Source: DASUBV01 sp035763085 | GTDB taxonomy: Bacteria; Actinomycetota; Actinomycetes; Streptosporangiales; Streptosporangiaceae | Length of the DNA stretch: 25,444 nt | NCBI GenBank assembly: GCA_035763085.1 | Contig: DASUBV010000341.1 | Location: 1 to 25,444 of the forward strand | Direction of reading: 5' to 3' | In this document: piece by piece, positions 1 through 7,175 of the stretch | Layout: every line of letters begins with the position of its first letter | Numbering within the stretch: the first letter of the stretch is position 1 | Notes under the pieces: model-generated | What the model saw: only the letters and a program-made list of their open reading frames with translations | Told to the model about the DNA's origin: nothing | Databases searched by the model: none | Translations under genes and position numbers: made by a program

Positions 1-206
1 ACGAAGCGCTCGAAGACTCCCGGTCCCGTCGCTTCCAGCAGCAGGCAGCCCTCGCCCGCCGCGAGCATCCGCTCGGTGAAGCCTGGCCCGGACTCGGTAT
101 GCGCGCAGGTCATGCCCACCTGGCCGCCCGGCACCTCGGCGTTGTCATGGGCGATGGCCGCGTGGTGCTGGCGGATGACCTGCCAGGCCCGCTCCGCGTC
201 GGCCAC
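1..206 (-). CDS. Unknown protein, N-terminal part, cut by window edge
   Basis: The minus-strand frame reads without a stop from a GTG at 206 to the window edge, and its codons carry the G/C-rich third positions of the real genes around it. The visible 68 residues start VADAERAWQVIRQHHAAIAH and include a Gly-rich stretch (VPGGQVGMTC) and a hydrophobic segment (GCLLLEA). I do not recognise the family. No ATG lies in frame, and an in-frame stop lies upstream within the palindrome at 309-327, so GTG 206 is the most likely start; the upstream GGCGAGA is a weak ribosome site. It lies downstream of the NCS1 permease on the same strand and shares a similar upstream palindrome. It may therefore belong to the same nucleobase or hydantoin-type catabolic regulon, but that is inference. 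Confidence 0.45.
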   Translation of the reverse strand, partial: MADAERAWQVIRQHHAAIAHDNAEVPGGQVGMTCAHTESGPGFTERMLAAGEGCLLLEATGPGVFERF

Positions 207-480
207 TGCTCTCGCCGCCCATCTCGCCCCCGGTGGCGTGCTGCCGGTGCCCGCCCTGGCGCTGCCGCCGAACTCGGCGCAGCACTGCAGGACCGGAGCC
301 GTGAGAATATGATATCCGAGATATCATCTGGGGTTCGCGCCTTACCGGGTCACCGTAGCCACCGGCGGCCAGGCCGGACATGGCCGCACGTGACCGGGCT
401 GCCCGCGGCCGATGATTCCTGCGGGCTATCGCCAGCGACCAGGCGCGGCCGAACGCCCTGCCGGTGCCGCAGCCATCCGC
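207..480. other. Intergenic region between permease and truncated gene
   Basis: This 274-base stretch holds the palindrome at 309-327. The rest shows no convincing gene on either strand; open frames across it have no family-like content. No clear intrinsic terminator for the permease was seen. Confidence 0.5.
309..327. promoter_or_regulatory. 19-bp perfect palindrome, probable GntR-type operator
   Basis: ATGATATC-CGA-GATATCAT is a perfect inverted repeat with 8-bp arms. It is strikingly AT-rich in a GC-rich background and sits about 100 bases upstream of the truncated gene starting at 206. A related palindrome lies upstream of the permease (2010-2028). The half-site TGATAT resembles those of GntR-superfamily regulators. 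No regulator gene is in the window to confirm the pairing. Confidence 0.6.
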
Positions 481-1917
481 TTACCGCGCCGGGTCGTCGG
501 CGGCCGTCCCGACGCCGGCCTCCGCCGCACGGGCGGCGTGCGGCGACGGCACGACCTTGAGCAGGGCGTAGTACAGAATCCCGGCGACGATGAAGCCCAC
601 GTAGAAGGCCAGGTCGGCACCGTCCAGCGCGGTCGCGGCCGGGCCGACGATGATCGAGGTGTTCATGAACGGCACCATGCAGCCGAAGGCCGCCACGAAC
701 GACAGCAGCGCCGGCCAGCCGCCGCGCAGGGCGGAGAAGGTCAGCGCCCGGCGCAGGAAGCCGGGGGTGTAGGTGTCCTTGTGGTAGTGCCAGTCGATCA
801 TCACGATGGCGCAGAACGGCGCAATCCAGTAGCCGATGAACAGCAGCAGGTTCTCGAACTTGCCCGAGGTGTCGCCGGCGTTCATCCACAAGATGGCCGC
901 GAACGCGAGCACGGCCACGACGGCGGCGATGACGGGCCGCCGCAGCCGGGCGCCGAGGGCCTGGAAGGCCAGCGAGCCGGTGTAGTCGTTCATCGAGTTG
1001 GACGCGATGGCGCCGAACACGATCGCGATCAGGGCCAGCACGCCGAGCGCGCCGCCGCCCATCAGGGAGCGCACGCCCGCAGCGGTCTGGTTGCCCAGCA
1101 CGCTGGCGCCGGCCAGGCCGATGGTCTCGACCCAGATGTAGGAGGCCGACAGCCCGGCCATGGTCAGCCAGAAGATCCCCGCCCTGGACGAGGACGGCTT
1201 CATGTACCGGCTGTAGTCCGAGCCGTAGGTGGCCCAGGAGATGCCCTCCGACACCGAGATCGTGATCATCAGCACGAACGCGCCCCACAGGGCCGGGCCG
1301 TGCACCGTGTTGTGCGGCAGCACGATGTGGTGCTGGAAGATCTTCACCGTCAGCACGATGAACAGCACGAACAAGATGGCCGAGCCCCAGACCTGCAGCC
1401 GGTGCACGAACTCGTAGCCGAAGACGCTGACGATGCCCTCCAGGCCGAGCACGATGGCCACGCCAACCCAGAACGGGACGTGGAACAGCAGCTGCGCGGC
1501 CTGCCCGCCGAACAGCCCGACCAGGGCGTCCCAGGCGATCGACGACAGCCACTGCACCGTGCCCGGCAGCACGATGGTCTTGCCGAACGGCAGCCGGGCC
1601 AGCGGCACCTGCGCGGTGCCGGTCTTCGGCCCCCAGGTACACAAGATCGCGACCGGCAGCGAGCCGATGATCGTGCCCGCGATGATGGCCACCAGCCCGA
1701 GCCCGAAGCCCAGCCCGAGCACCACGGCCAGGGTGCCGGCGAACACGCCGGACAGCTCCATGTTGGGGGTAAACCACACCGTGAACATCCGGTGGATCCC
1801 GCCATAGCGGGCGTCCTCGGGGATCGGTGCCATGCCCTGGCTCTCCAGGGACAGGTCGCCCTCGCGGGTGGGCCGGGCTCCCTCGAAGACTCTCAGCTCG
1901 TCGCTCGTGTCGGTCAT
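481..1917 (-). CDS. NCS1-family purine/cytosine-type permease
   Basis: This 478-residue integral membrane protein should import a nucleobase or related cyclic amide (cytosine, purine, allantoin or hydantoin) by cation symport. After a ~40-residue cytoplasmic N-terminus, NCS1 landmarks appear: WFTPNMELSG at about 48-57, GPKTGTAQVP at 97-106, and the SDYSRYM signature at 233-239. Around twelve hydrophobic segments follow the usual pattern, and the length is normal for the family. ATG 1917 was chosen over an upstream ATG because TGGAGG lies at the right distance before it and the preceding residues are not conserved-looking. The gene has its own promoter region with a palindromic operator at 2010-2028, so it is probably substrate-induced. 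The exact substrate cannot be told from sequence alone. Confidence 0.9.
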   Translation of the reverse strand: MTDTSDELRVFEGARPTREGDLSLESQGMAPIPEDARYGGIHRMFTVWFTPNMELSGVFAGTLAVVLGLGFGLGLVAIIAGTIIGSLPVAILCTWGPKTGTAQVPLARLPFGKTIVLPGTVQWLSSIAWDALVGLFGGQAAQLLFHVPFWVGVAIVLGLEGIVSVFGYEFVHRLQVWGSAILFVLFIVLTVKIFQHHIVLPHNTVHGPALWGAFVLMITISVSEGISWATYGSDYSRYMKPSSSRAGIFWLTMAGLSASYIWVETIGLAGASVLGNQTAAGVRSLMGGGALGVLALIAIVFGAIASNSMNDYTGSLAFQALGARLRRPVIAAVVAVLAFAAILWMNAGDTSGKFENLLLFIGYWIAPFCAIVMIDWHYHKDTYTPGFLRRALTFSALRGGWPALLSFVAAFGCMVPFMNTSIIVGPAATALDGADLAFYVGFIVAGILYYALLKVVPSPHAARAAEAGVGTAADDPAR

Positions 1918-2009
1918 GGCAGTACCTCCAGCATGCGATAGCCGGTAACCACCGCTGCACACGGTGCCTGCGAGCGGCCGCGGGCATCGAGTCCGGGAGT
2001 CAAGCCGAT

Positions 2010-2028
2010 CTGATGTATGATATATCAG
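2010..2028. promoter_or_regulatory. Near-perfect palindrome upstream of the permease, probable operator
   Basis: CTGATGTAT-G-ATATATCAG has 9-bp arms with a single mismatch. It shares TGATrT...GA.ATATCA with the palindrome at 309-327. Reading towards the permease (minus strand), a possible -35 TTGTCG lies at 2048-2043, and -10 candidates lie next to (TAGAAT, 2034-2029) or inside the palindrome. A bound repressor would therefore block transcription initiation. Confidence 0.6.
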
Positions 2029-2113
2029 ATTCTAAAGTGGCGCGACAAACGGGCTGCCAGAGCGGCCGAGGAGAGGCTACCGGGCCGCCCCCGGCCGCCG
2101 TCCGGCGGGCAGG

Positions 2114-2968
2114 TCACCGGAAGGCCGCCACGTGCCACGCCGCCCAGTCGGCGAACGTCCGCGGCGGGCGCCCCAGGACGTTCCCGGCATCCGGGCTGAT
2201 CACCTGCTCGGCCGGCACCGGCGTACCCAGGATGTCCAGCGTGCCCTCAGCCACCGGAACGGGCATGAACTGGGTCAGGAACTCGCTAGCTGCCTCCCGG
2301 GTCAGCTCGGTGAAGCCGACCGGCTCGCCCAGCGCGGTCCCGATCGCCTCAGCCTGCTGGCGCGGCGTGATCAGCGCCGGGCCGGTCAGCTCGTAGATCT
2401 TCCCGGCATGCCGGTCATCCCGCCGCTCGCCCAGGACCGCCGCCGCGGCCTCCGCGATGTCGGCCGGGTCGATCAGCGGCAGGCCCACGTCGCCGAACGG
2501 CGCGGCCACCATCCGCTGCGCCCGGACCAGCGGCGACCAGCCGAGCGCGTTGGAGTCGAAGCCGCCCGACCGCAGGATCGTCCAGGTCAGGCCGACCGCG
2601 CGGACCGCTTCCTCGAAGGCCCGCAGCCGGGAGTGCGATGGCGCCTGCGGCCGGGTCCCGGCCGCCTGCGAGGACAGCAGCACGATCCGGCCGACCCCGG
2701 CGGCCCGCACCACGCTGAGGATGGTCCGCGGGTCCTGGTCACCGCCCAGCATGTCGCCGGCCACCAGCAGGAAGAACGCCTCCGCGCCGCGCAGCGCGGG
2801 CTCCAGGCTGGCCGGCTCGGCCAGGTCGGCGATGACATGCTGCGCGCCCGCGGGCAGGTCCGCGGCCGGGGCGTGCCGGGAGACCGCCGTGACCTTCTCG
2901 CCTGCCGCCGTCAGCGCCCGGACCAGCGATCCGCCGACGTTCCCGGTGGCACCTGTTACCACGATCAT
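2114..2968 (-). CDS. NmrA-like NAD(P)-binding reductase (atypical SDR)
   Basis: A 284-residue single-domain Rossmann protein. It begins MIVVTGATGNVGGSLV, the TGATGNVG dinucleotide-binding glycine motif at residues 5-12. It continues with IVLLSSQAAG (end of beta-4/5) and TILRSGGFDSNAL, typical of the NmrA/quinone oxidoreductase (QorB-like) group. These proteins lack a classical YxxxK triad and act as quinone reductases or redox-state sensors. ATG 2968 was preferred to ATG 2974 because GGAG sits 8 bases before 2968 but only 2 bases before 2974. The gene is divergent from an HxlR regulator, a pairing common for quinone/aldehyde-responsive reductases, so induction by electrophiles is likely. The substrate is unknown. 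Confidence 0.88.
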   Translation of the reverse strand: MIVVTGATGNVGGSLVRALTAAGEKVTAVSRHAPAADLPAGAQHVIADLAEPASLEPALRGAEAFFLLVAGDMLGGDQDPRTILSVVRAAGVGRIVLLSSQAAGTRPQAPSHSRLRAFEEAVRAVGLTWTILRSGGFDSNALGWSPLVRAQRMVAAPFGDVGLPLIDPADIAEAAAAVLGERRDDRHAGKIYELTGPALITPRQQAEAIGTALGEPVGFTELTREAASEFLTQFMPVPVAEGTLDILGTPVPAEQVISPDAGNVLGRPPRTFADWAAWHVAAFR

Positions 2969-3060
2969 GAACATTTCTCCGTTCCTCGGCCCCGCGCAGC
3001 GGCGGGGCGCCGCCCGCCCCAGCGGCGGCCAGCACGAGGACGCTAGCATCCTGAAGATAG

Positions 3061-3070
3061 TAGGTACCTA
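3061..3070. promoter_or_regulatory. 10-bp perfect palindrome between NmrA and HxlR genes, candidate HxlR operator
   Basis: TAGGTACCTA is a perfect palindrome in the 115-base divergent intergenic region. It overlaps a good minus-strand -10 hexamer (TACTAT, 3062-3057) for the NmrA gene and lies just upstream of the regulator's ribosome site. GTAC-centred dyads are typical of HxlR/DUF24 regulators. Confidence 0.5.
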
Positions 3071-3083
3071 GAGGAAAGTGACT

Positions 3084-3515
3084 ATGCTCAGTGCCATGAA
3101 CGGCGCACATACCAGCACCACCCACTCCCGCAGGACCGGATCGCAGGCGCCGGGCGGCCCAGCCAGCCCGGAGCTGGCCTGCCCGATCGCCCCCGTCGTG
3201 GACATCGTCTTCAGCCGCTGGACCACCCCGATCCTGTGGGCGCTGCACGAGTCCGGCCGGCAGCGGTTCGTAGAGCTGGAGCGGCGCATCGCCACCATCA
3301 CGCCCAAGGTGCTGACCCAGCGGCTGCGCCAGCTGGAGCGTGATGGCCTGATCGTGCGCACCTACCACGCGGAGGTCCCGCCTCGGGTGGAGTACGAGAT
3401 CAGCGAGCTGGGCCTGAGCCTGGCGCCGCTGTTCGCGGTGCTGGCCAGCTGGTCGGCCGACAACCTCGGCAAGGTGGAGCAGGCCCGGCAGGCTTACGAC
3501 GCGGGCGGGGCCTGA
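3084..3515 (+). CDS. HxlR-family winged-helix transcriptional regulator
   Basis: This is a 143-residue DNA-binding protein of the HxlR (DUF24) family. After a ~28-residue variable N-terminus comes CPIAPVVDIVFSRWTTPILW, with the family's N-terminal cysteine that in several members is the redox or electrophile sensor. A winged helix-turn-helix follows (RFVELERRIATITPKVLTQR, then LRQLERDGLIVRTYH) and the wing (PPRVEYEISELG), all in the usual order and length. ATG 3084 is preferred over GTG 3078 because GAGG sits 9 bases upstream of 3084 but is too close to 3078. It is transcribed divergently from the NmrA-like reductase and probably represses it and itself through the dyad at 3061-3070. Confidence 0.92.
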   Translation: MLSAMNGAHTSTTHSRRTGSQAPGGPASPELACPIAPVVDIVFSRWTTPILWALHESGRQRFVELERRIATITPKVLTQRLRQLERDGLIVRTYHAEVPPRVEYEISELGLSLAPLFAVLASWSADNLGKVEQARQAYDAGGA

Positions 3516-3529
3516 CCGGCGGTCAGCGC

Positions 3530-3853
3530 CTAGACATACTCGGCGAACTCCCGCAGCAGCGCGCTCTTGGACCGGGCTCCGATCACCTGCTTGACCAGCT
3601 TGCCGCCGGAGAACAGGTTCATGGTCGGGACCGCCATGATCCCGTACTGCTGAGCGGTCCGCGGGTTCTCGTCCACGTTCAGCTTCACCACGTCGAGCTG
3701 GCCGGCATGCTCGGCCGCGATCGCCTCCAGCACCGGGCCGACCATCCGGCACGGCCCGCACCACTCCGCCCAGCACTCCACGATCACCGGCCGGTCGCCG
3801 CCCAGCACCTCCGCCTCGAACGTCGCGTCCGTCACCACCTTCGCCGCGTTCAT
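3530..3853 (-). CDS. trxA: Thioredoxin
   Basis: A 107-residue classical thioredoxin with the active-site motif WCGPC at residues 31-35, the cis-proline loop (MAVPTMNLF) and the C-terminal GARSKSALL helix region. Length and fold landmarks match single-domain cytoplasmic thioredoxins; there is no signal peptide. It would reduce protein disulfides using thioredoxin reductase, which is not in this window. The ATG overlaps the stop of the upstream MerR-family gene (ATGA), so the two are translationally coupled. Its expression should therefore follow the MerR-type promoter at 4281-4311. It is convergent with the HxlR gene, with only 14 bases between the stops. Confidence 0.96.
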   Translation of the reverse strand: MNAAKVVTDATFEAEVLGGDRPVIVECWAEWCGPCRMVGPVLEAIAAEHAGQLDVVKLNVDENPRTAQQYGIMAVPTMNLFSGGKLVKQVIGARSKSALLREFAEYV

Positions 3854-4272
3854 GCAGGTACTCCCTCGCTCATCTCGGTCACGTCGCGTCCGCCCAGGTG
3901 CAGGGCCACGCAGTCCGCGCTGCTGCCGTGCGCGCAGACATGGAGCAGCCGGCGCAGCCGGCACTGGACGTCGGTCAGCTCGCGGATCTGCTGGCTGATC
4001 GCCGCCAGCTTGGCCTCGGCCGCGGCCATCACCTCGCCGGCATCGCGTCCCCCGGCCGGGCCGAGCAGTTCGCGGATCTCGCTCAGCGTGAAGCCCAGCT
4101 GCTGCGCCCGCCGGATGAAGGCCAGCCGCTGCCGGTCATCCTCGGTGTACTCGCGGAACCCCGATCCCGGCCGCTCGGGCTGCTCCAGCAGGCCGCGGCG
4201 CTGGTAGAAGCGGACGGTCTCCACGCCCACCCCGGCCTGCGCGGCCAGCTTCCCGATCGTCAGTCCGTCCAT
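3850..4272 (-). CDS. MerR-family regulator with a CueR-like Cys-x7-Cys loop
   Basis: A 140-residue activator-repressor. The MerR winged helix-turn-helix spans residues 1-75 (LTIGKLAAQAGVGVETVRFY, then RGLLEQPERPGSGFREYTED). A dimerisation helix follows at about 78-112. The C-terminal effector loop holds Cys113 and Cys121 (HVCAHGSSADC), spaced as in CueR-type Cu(I) sensors, with an extra Cys104. The helix-start cysteine equivalent to Cys82 of mercury-type MerR is absent, so a Hg(II) sensor is less likely. A copper/silver or thiol-stress sensor are the two readings. ATG 4272 was chosen because longer in-frame starts fall inside the promoter dyad and residue 1 fits the family N-terminus. There is no ribosome site, consistent with a leaderless transcript. 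It overlaps the thioredoxin gene by four bases. Confidence 0.92.
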   Translation of the reverse strand: MDGLTIGKLAAQAGVGVETVRFYQRRGLLEQPERPGSGFREYTEDDRQRLAFIRRAQQLGFTLSEIRELLGPAGGRDAGEVMAAAEAKLAAISQQIRELTDVQCRLRRLLHVCAHGSSADCVALHLGGRDVTEMSEGVPA

Positions 4273-4280
4273 AACCGGCA

Positions 4281-4311
4281 AGCTAACAGCCGTACCGCGG
4301 TACGGAGTCAA
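4281..4311 (-). promoter_or_regulatory. MerR-type promoter with 19-bp spacer and 16-bp dyad
   Basis: On the minus strand, -35 TTGACT (4311-4306) and -10 TTAGCT (4286-4281) are separated by exactly 19 bp, the over-long spacer diagnostic of MerR-regulated promoters. The spacer contains the perfect palindrome CCGTACCGCGGTACGG (4290-4305). The regulator's ATG begins 8 bases after the -10, so transcription should start at or next to the initiation codon. Confidence 0.85.
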
Positions 4312-4332
4312 GCCAGCCCGGCGGGAGCGCCA

Positions 4333-4361
4333 TTGTCAGGGCCGGGCGCAGCAGGCACGAT
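4333..4361 (+). promoter_or_regulatory. Candidate promoter for the hydrolase/amidoligase operon
   Basis: TTGTCA (4333-4338) and CACGAT (4356-4361) are separated by 17 bp. The GTG start at 4368 lies 6 bases further on with no ribosome site before it, so a leaderless mRNA is possible. The -10 match is only moderate. Confidence 0.4.
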
Positions 4362-4367
4362 GATCAC

Positions 4368-5135
4368 GTGACCGGTACGGAGGTTGCGGGCGGCACGGAG
4401 CCTGGCTGGCTGTCGGAGCCAGCCGAGCCCGGCGAATGCGCCCGTTTCGAATTCCCTGTCCGGTCGCTCGGCGCGGCGATACCGGTCCGGACCTGGGCCC
4501 CCGCCCGCACCAAGGACGACGAGGCACTGCCGTTGCTGGTGGTGCACGACGGGCCCGAATACGACTCGCGGGCCAGCCTGACTCAGTACCTGGCGGCTGG
4601 GGTTGCCGGCGGGCGGCTGCCGCGGCTGCGGGCGGCGCTGCTCGGCCCCGGGCCGCGGGACCGGTGGTACTCAGCCAGCGCCCGGTACGCCCGCGCGCTG
4701 GCGCTGACGGTCGTGCCGGAGCTGGCCGGCCGGGTCGCGACCACGACGACGATCGGGATGGGCACCAGCCTCGGCGCGCTGGCCATGCTGCATGCGCACT
4801 GCCGCTACCCCGGCCTGGTCGAGGCGATGTTCCTGCAGTCAGGCAGCTACTTCTGGCCGGCCTACGACAGCCACGAGCGGCGGTTCCGCTACTACCCGCG
4901 GGTCGTCGCCTTCGTCACCGCCGTGCACGCTGATCCCGGCCGCCCGGTCCCCGTGGTGCTGACCTGCGGCGCGGCCGAGGAGAACCTGGCCAACAACCGG
5001 CTGATGACCGCCACCCTGACCGCGGGCGGCTACCCGGCGACCCTGCACGAGGTGGCCGGCGGGCACGACTTCACGGCCTGGCGCGACGCGCTGGACCCGC
5101 ACCTGACCGGGCTGCTGCGGCGGGCCGGCCGGTGA
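4368..5135 (+). CDS. Alpha/beta-hydrolase, enterochelin-esterase-like (first of pair)
   Basis: A 255-residue alpha/beta-hydrolase-fold protein of the esterase-D/enterochelin-esterase type. The N-terminal part carries LPLLVVHDGPEYDSRAS (57-70), the typical strand followed by HDG-x-E-Y. The nucleophile elbow is GTSLG with Ser134. His233 in GGHDF is the likely catalytic base, and Glu205 or Glu206 in CGAAEEN could be the acid. There is no signal peptide, so it should act in the cytoplasm. The GTG at 4368 has no visible ribosome site but sits just after a candidate promoter. Its stop overlaps the next hydrolase (GTGA), and both lie upstream of two amidoligases. A role as hydrolase or acyl-transferase acting on the ligase product or substrate is inferred. 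Confidence 0.85.
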   Translation: MTGTEVAGGTEPGWLSEPAEPGECARFEFPVRSLGAAIPVRTWAPARTKDDEALPLLVVHDGPEYDSRASLTQYLAAGVAGGRLPRLRAALLGPGPRDRWYSASARYARALALTVVPELAGRVATTTTIGMGTSLGALAMLHAHCRYPGLVEAMFLQSGSYFWPAYDSHERRFRYYPRVVAFVTAVHADPGRPVPVVLTCGAAEENLANNRLMTATLTAGGYPATLHEVAGGHDFTAWRDALDPHLTGLLRRAGR

Positions 5136-5875
5136 GCCGCGAGGTGGCCGAGCTGCGGTCGGGCGAGTCGGGGCTGGCCGGCACGGTCATCCGGTACGGG
5201 CACTGGGGCCGTCCGGTGCTGGTGTTCCCGTCCGAGCAGGGCAGCGCCGGGGATTTCGAGAGTAACGGGATGGTGGCGGCCGTCTCTGGCCTGCTGGAGT
5301 CGGGCCGGCTCAAGCTGTACTGCGTCGACAGCTTCGACGCGCAGTCCTGGTCCGACCGCGACATCCCGTTAGAGGAGCGGGCCCGGCGGCACGGCCGTTA
5401 TGAGTCGTGGATCCTCGATCAGGTGCTGCCGTGGATCAGCGCCGACTGCGGCGGCGCGGCCGAGGTGGCGACGCTCGGAGTCAGCCTGGGCGCCTTCCAC
5501 GCGGCCAACTTCGCGCTCCGGCGCGCGGACGTGTTCCCGCTGGCGCTGTGCCTGTCGGGCAACTACGACCCGGCGTCCTGGCACGGCTGGGGCGAGCGGG
5601 GCGACGCGGCGTACTTCAACAACCCCATCGACTACGTCGGGCACCTGGCCGGCGAGCACCTGGACTGGCTGCGCGGCCGGGTCAGCCTGCTGCTGGTGTG
5701 CGGGCAGGGTCAGTGGGAGGACACCACCGGGGCGCTGGCCAGCACCCGGCAGCTGGCCGGGCTGCTGGCGGCCAGGGGCATCCGGCACGAGCTCGACCTG
5801 TGGGGCCACGACGTGCCGCATGACTGGCCGTCCTGGCGTGCCCAGCTCGCCCATCACCTGCCGCGGTTCTGCTGA
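5132..5875 (+). CDS. Alpha/beta-hydrolase, esterase-like (second of pair)
   Basis: A 247-residue esterase-like alpha/beta hydrolase, distinct from its upstream neighbour. It shows YGHWGRPVLVFPSEQGSAGD near the N-terminus, the nucleophile elbow GVSLG with Ser118, and a C-terminal GHDVPHDW carrying the candidate catalytic His226 (His230 is an alternative). The core YESWILDQVLPWI helix before the nucleophile matches esterase-D-like proteins. GTG 5132 overlaps the previous stop by four bases. A ribosome site for the next gene lies 14 bases after its stop. Two different hydrolases fixed in tandem suggests they perform successive or alternative steps rather than redundancy, but the substrate is unknown. 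Confidence 0.85.
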   Translation: MSREVAELRSGESGLAGTVIRYGHWGRPVLVFPSEQGSAGDFESNGMVAAVSGLLESGRLKLYCVDSFDAQSWSDRDIPLEERARRHGRYESWILDQVLPWISADCGGAAEVATLGVSLGAFHAANFALRRADVFPLALCLSGNYDPASWHGWGERGDAAYFNNPIDYVGHLAGEHLDWLRGRVSLLLVCGQGQWEDTTGALASTRQLAGLLAARGIRHELDLWGHDVPHDWPSWRAQLAHHLPRFC

Positions 5876-5900
5876 CCGCGGCCGACGCAAGGAGGTCCCC

Positions 5901-7148
5901 ATGCCAGCCACTCCGCACCTGATCGGGCTGCTGCTGGGGACCGAGGAGGACTGGCCGCGGGCGTTCGAGGAGATCGTGCACCGGCTCGGGCCAGTGCCCG
6001 GGCCGGGCGGCAGCCGGCACGTGCTGGACTGCGAGCGGATCACCATCGAGCCGTTCGGGCTGCGCGACCGGCCCCGCTACAACCTGGCCATCGACCGGCT
6101 CGCCTACTGGTACTACCACCCGCGGGAGTGGCTGAAGAAGGTCGCGCTCATGGACGACGTGTACCTGCTGAACAGCCCGTTCACGTTCCAGTCGATGGAG
6201 AAGCACGCGGCCTACTGCGCGATGATGCGGCTGGGCCTGAAGGTGCCCGACACGGTGCTGGTGCCCTACAAGAACCCGGTCGACAACGCCCGGTACGCCT
6301 TCACCGCCGCGCGCTACAACCAGCCATTCGACCTGGACGCCATCGCCGAGCGGATCGGCTACCCGCTGTTCATGAAGCCCTATGACGGCGGCGCCTGGCG
6401 CGGGGTGTCGCGGATCGCCGGCCCGGCCGAGCTGCACGCCGCCTACGATGCCAGCGGCGAGATGCTGATGCACCTGCAGAAGGCCATCGACTACGACGTG
6501 TTCGCCCGGTCGCTGTCGATCGGCGCCGAGACGATGGTCATGCGGTTCCAGCCCGAGCAGCCGATGCACCAGCGCTACGCGGTTGATCACGAGTTCCTGA
6601 CCCCGCACGCCGGCGCTGAGGTGGTGGCCATCGGGCGGCTGATCAACGCGTTCTTCCGGTGGGAGTTCAACTCGTGCGAGACGCTGGTCGCCGGCGGCGA
6701 GGTGTTCCCCATCGACTACGCCAACGCCTGCCCGGACGTGGCACTGACCAGCCTGCACTACTACTTCCCCTGGGCGATGCGGGCGCTGGTCAGGTGGTGC
6801 GCGTTCGCGCTGGTGACGAGGCGGCGGCCGCGGCTGGACCTGGAGACCGACCGGTACTTCGAGATCGCCGACGATGCCGGGGCGAGCTATGAGCAGAAGC
6901 TGGCCGGCTACGCGGCGCTGGCCGACGAGTACTTCGACACCGAGCGGTACCAGGACTTCTGCGCGACCAGCCTGGAGCGGCTGGATGAGATCGTGCTGGA
7001 CTGGGCGGCCGGGCCGGAATTCGACCAGCTGCTGGTGAGCACCGTCGGGTCGACCTACCCGCCGCATGAGCATGAGCGGTTCATCGCGCACCTGCGCGGG
7101 CTGACGGGCTTGTGGGTCGCCGACGAGCGAGTCAGGCTGAGGGTATAA
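5901..7148 (+). CDS. ATP-grasp ligase
   Basis: A 415-residue ATP-grasp enzyme, expected to activate a carboxylate as acyl-phosphate and join it to an amine. The pre-ATP-grasp region includes SMEKHAAYCAMMRLGLKVPD (99-117), the usual helix-strand preceding nucleotide binding. The ATP-binding lobe has YPLFMKPYDGGAWRGVSRI with Lys159. The metal-binding end is EVFPIDYANACPD with Asp272 and Asn275. The C-terminal ~120 residues (from 295) are helical and unusual for RimK-type ligases. A perfect AGGAGGT lies 5 bases before ATG 5901. It sits between a hydrolase pair and a GCS2 homologue, a combination of two different amidoligase families that points to stepwise synthesis of a peptide-like metabolite. 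Substrates cannot be inferred. Confidence 0.9.
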   Translation: MPATPHLIGLLLGTEEDWPRAFEEIVHRLGPVPGPGGSRHVLDCERITIEPFGLRDRPRYNLAIDRLAYWYYHPREWLKKVALMDDVYLLNSPFTFQSMEKHAAYCAMMRLGLKVPDTVLVPYKNPVDNARYAFTAARYNQPFDLDAIAERIGYPLFMKPYDGGAWRGVSRIAGPAELHAAYDASGEMLMHLQKAIDYDVFARSLSIGAETMVMRFQPEQPMHQRYAVDHEFLTPHAGAEVVAIGRLINAFFRWEFNSCETLVAGGEVFPIDYANACPDVALTSLHYYFPWAMRALVRWCAFALVTRRRPRLDLETDRYFEIADDAGASYEQKLAGYAALADEYFDTERYQDFCATSLERLDEIVLDWAAGPEFDQLLVSTVGSTYPPHEHERFIAHLRGLTGLWVADERVRLRV

Positions 7149-7175
7149 GTCACGCCGTGAGGTAAGCGGGTCACT

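Noticed and set aside
145..381. Minus-strand 78-codon open frame with ATG near the left edge
   Set aside because: It runs through the palindrome and has a non-protein-like composition; the overlapping frame from GTG 206 has better codon usage.
412..1941. Plus-strand open frame opposite the NCS1 permease
   Set aside because: His/Gln/Arg-rich shadow translation; the minus strand gives a complete permease with family motifs.
3850..4272. Mercury-resistance MerR
   Set aside because: The Cys82-equivalent is absent and there is no merA/merT nearby; the remaining Cys pair fits CueR spacing better.
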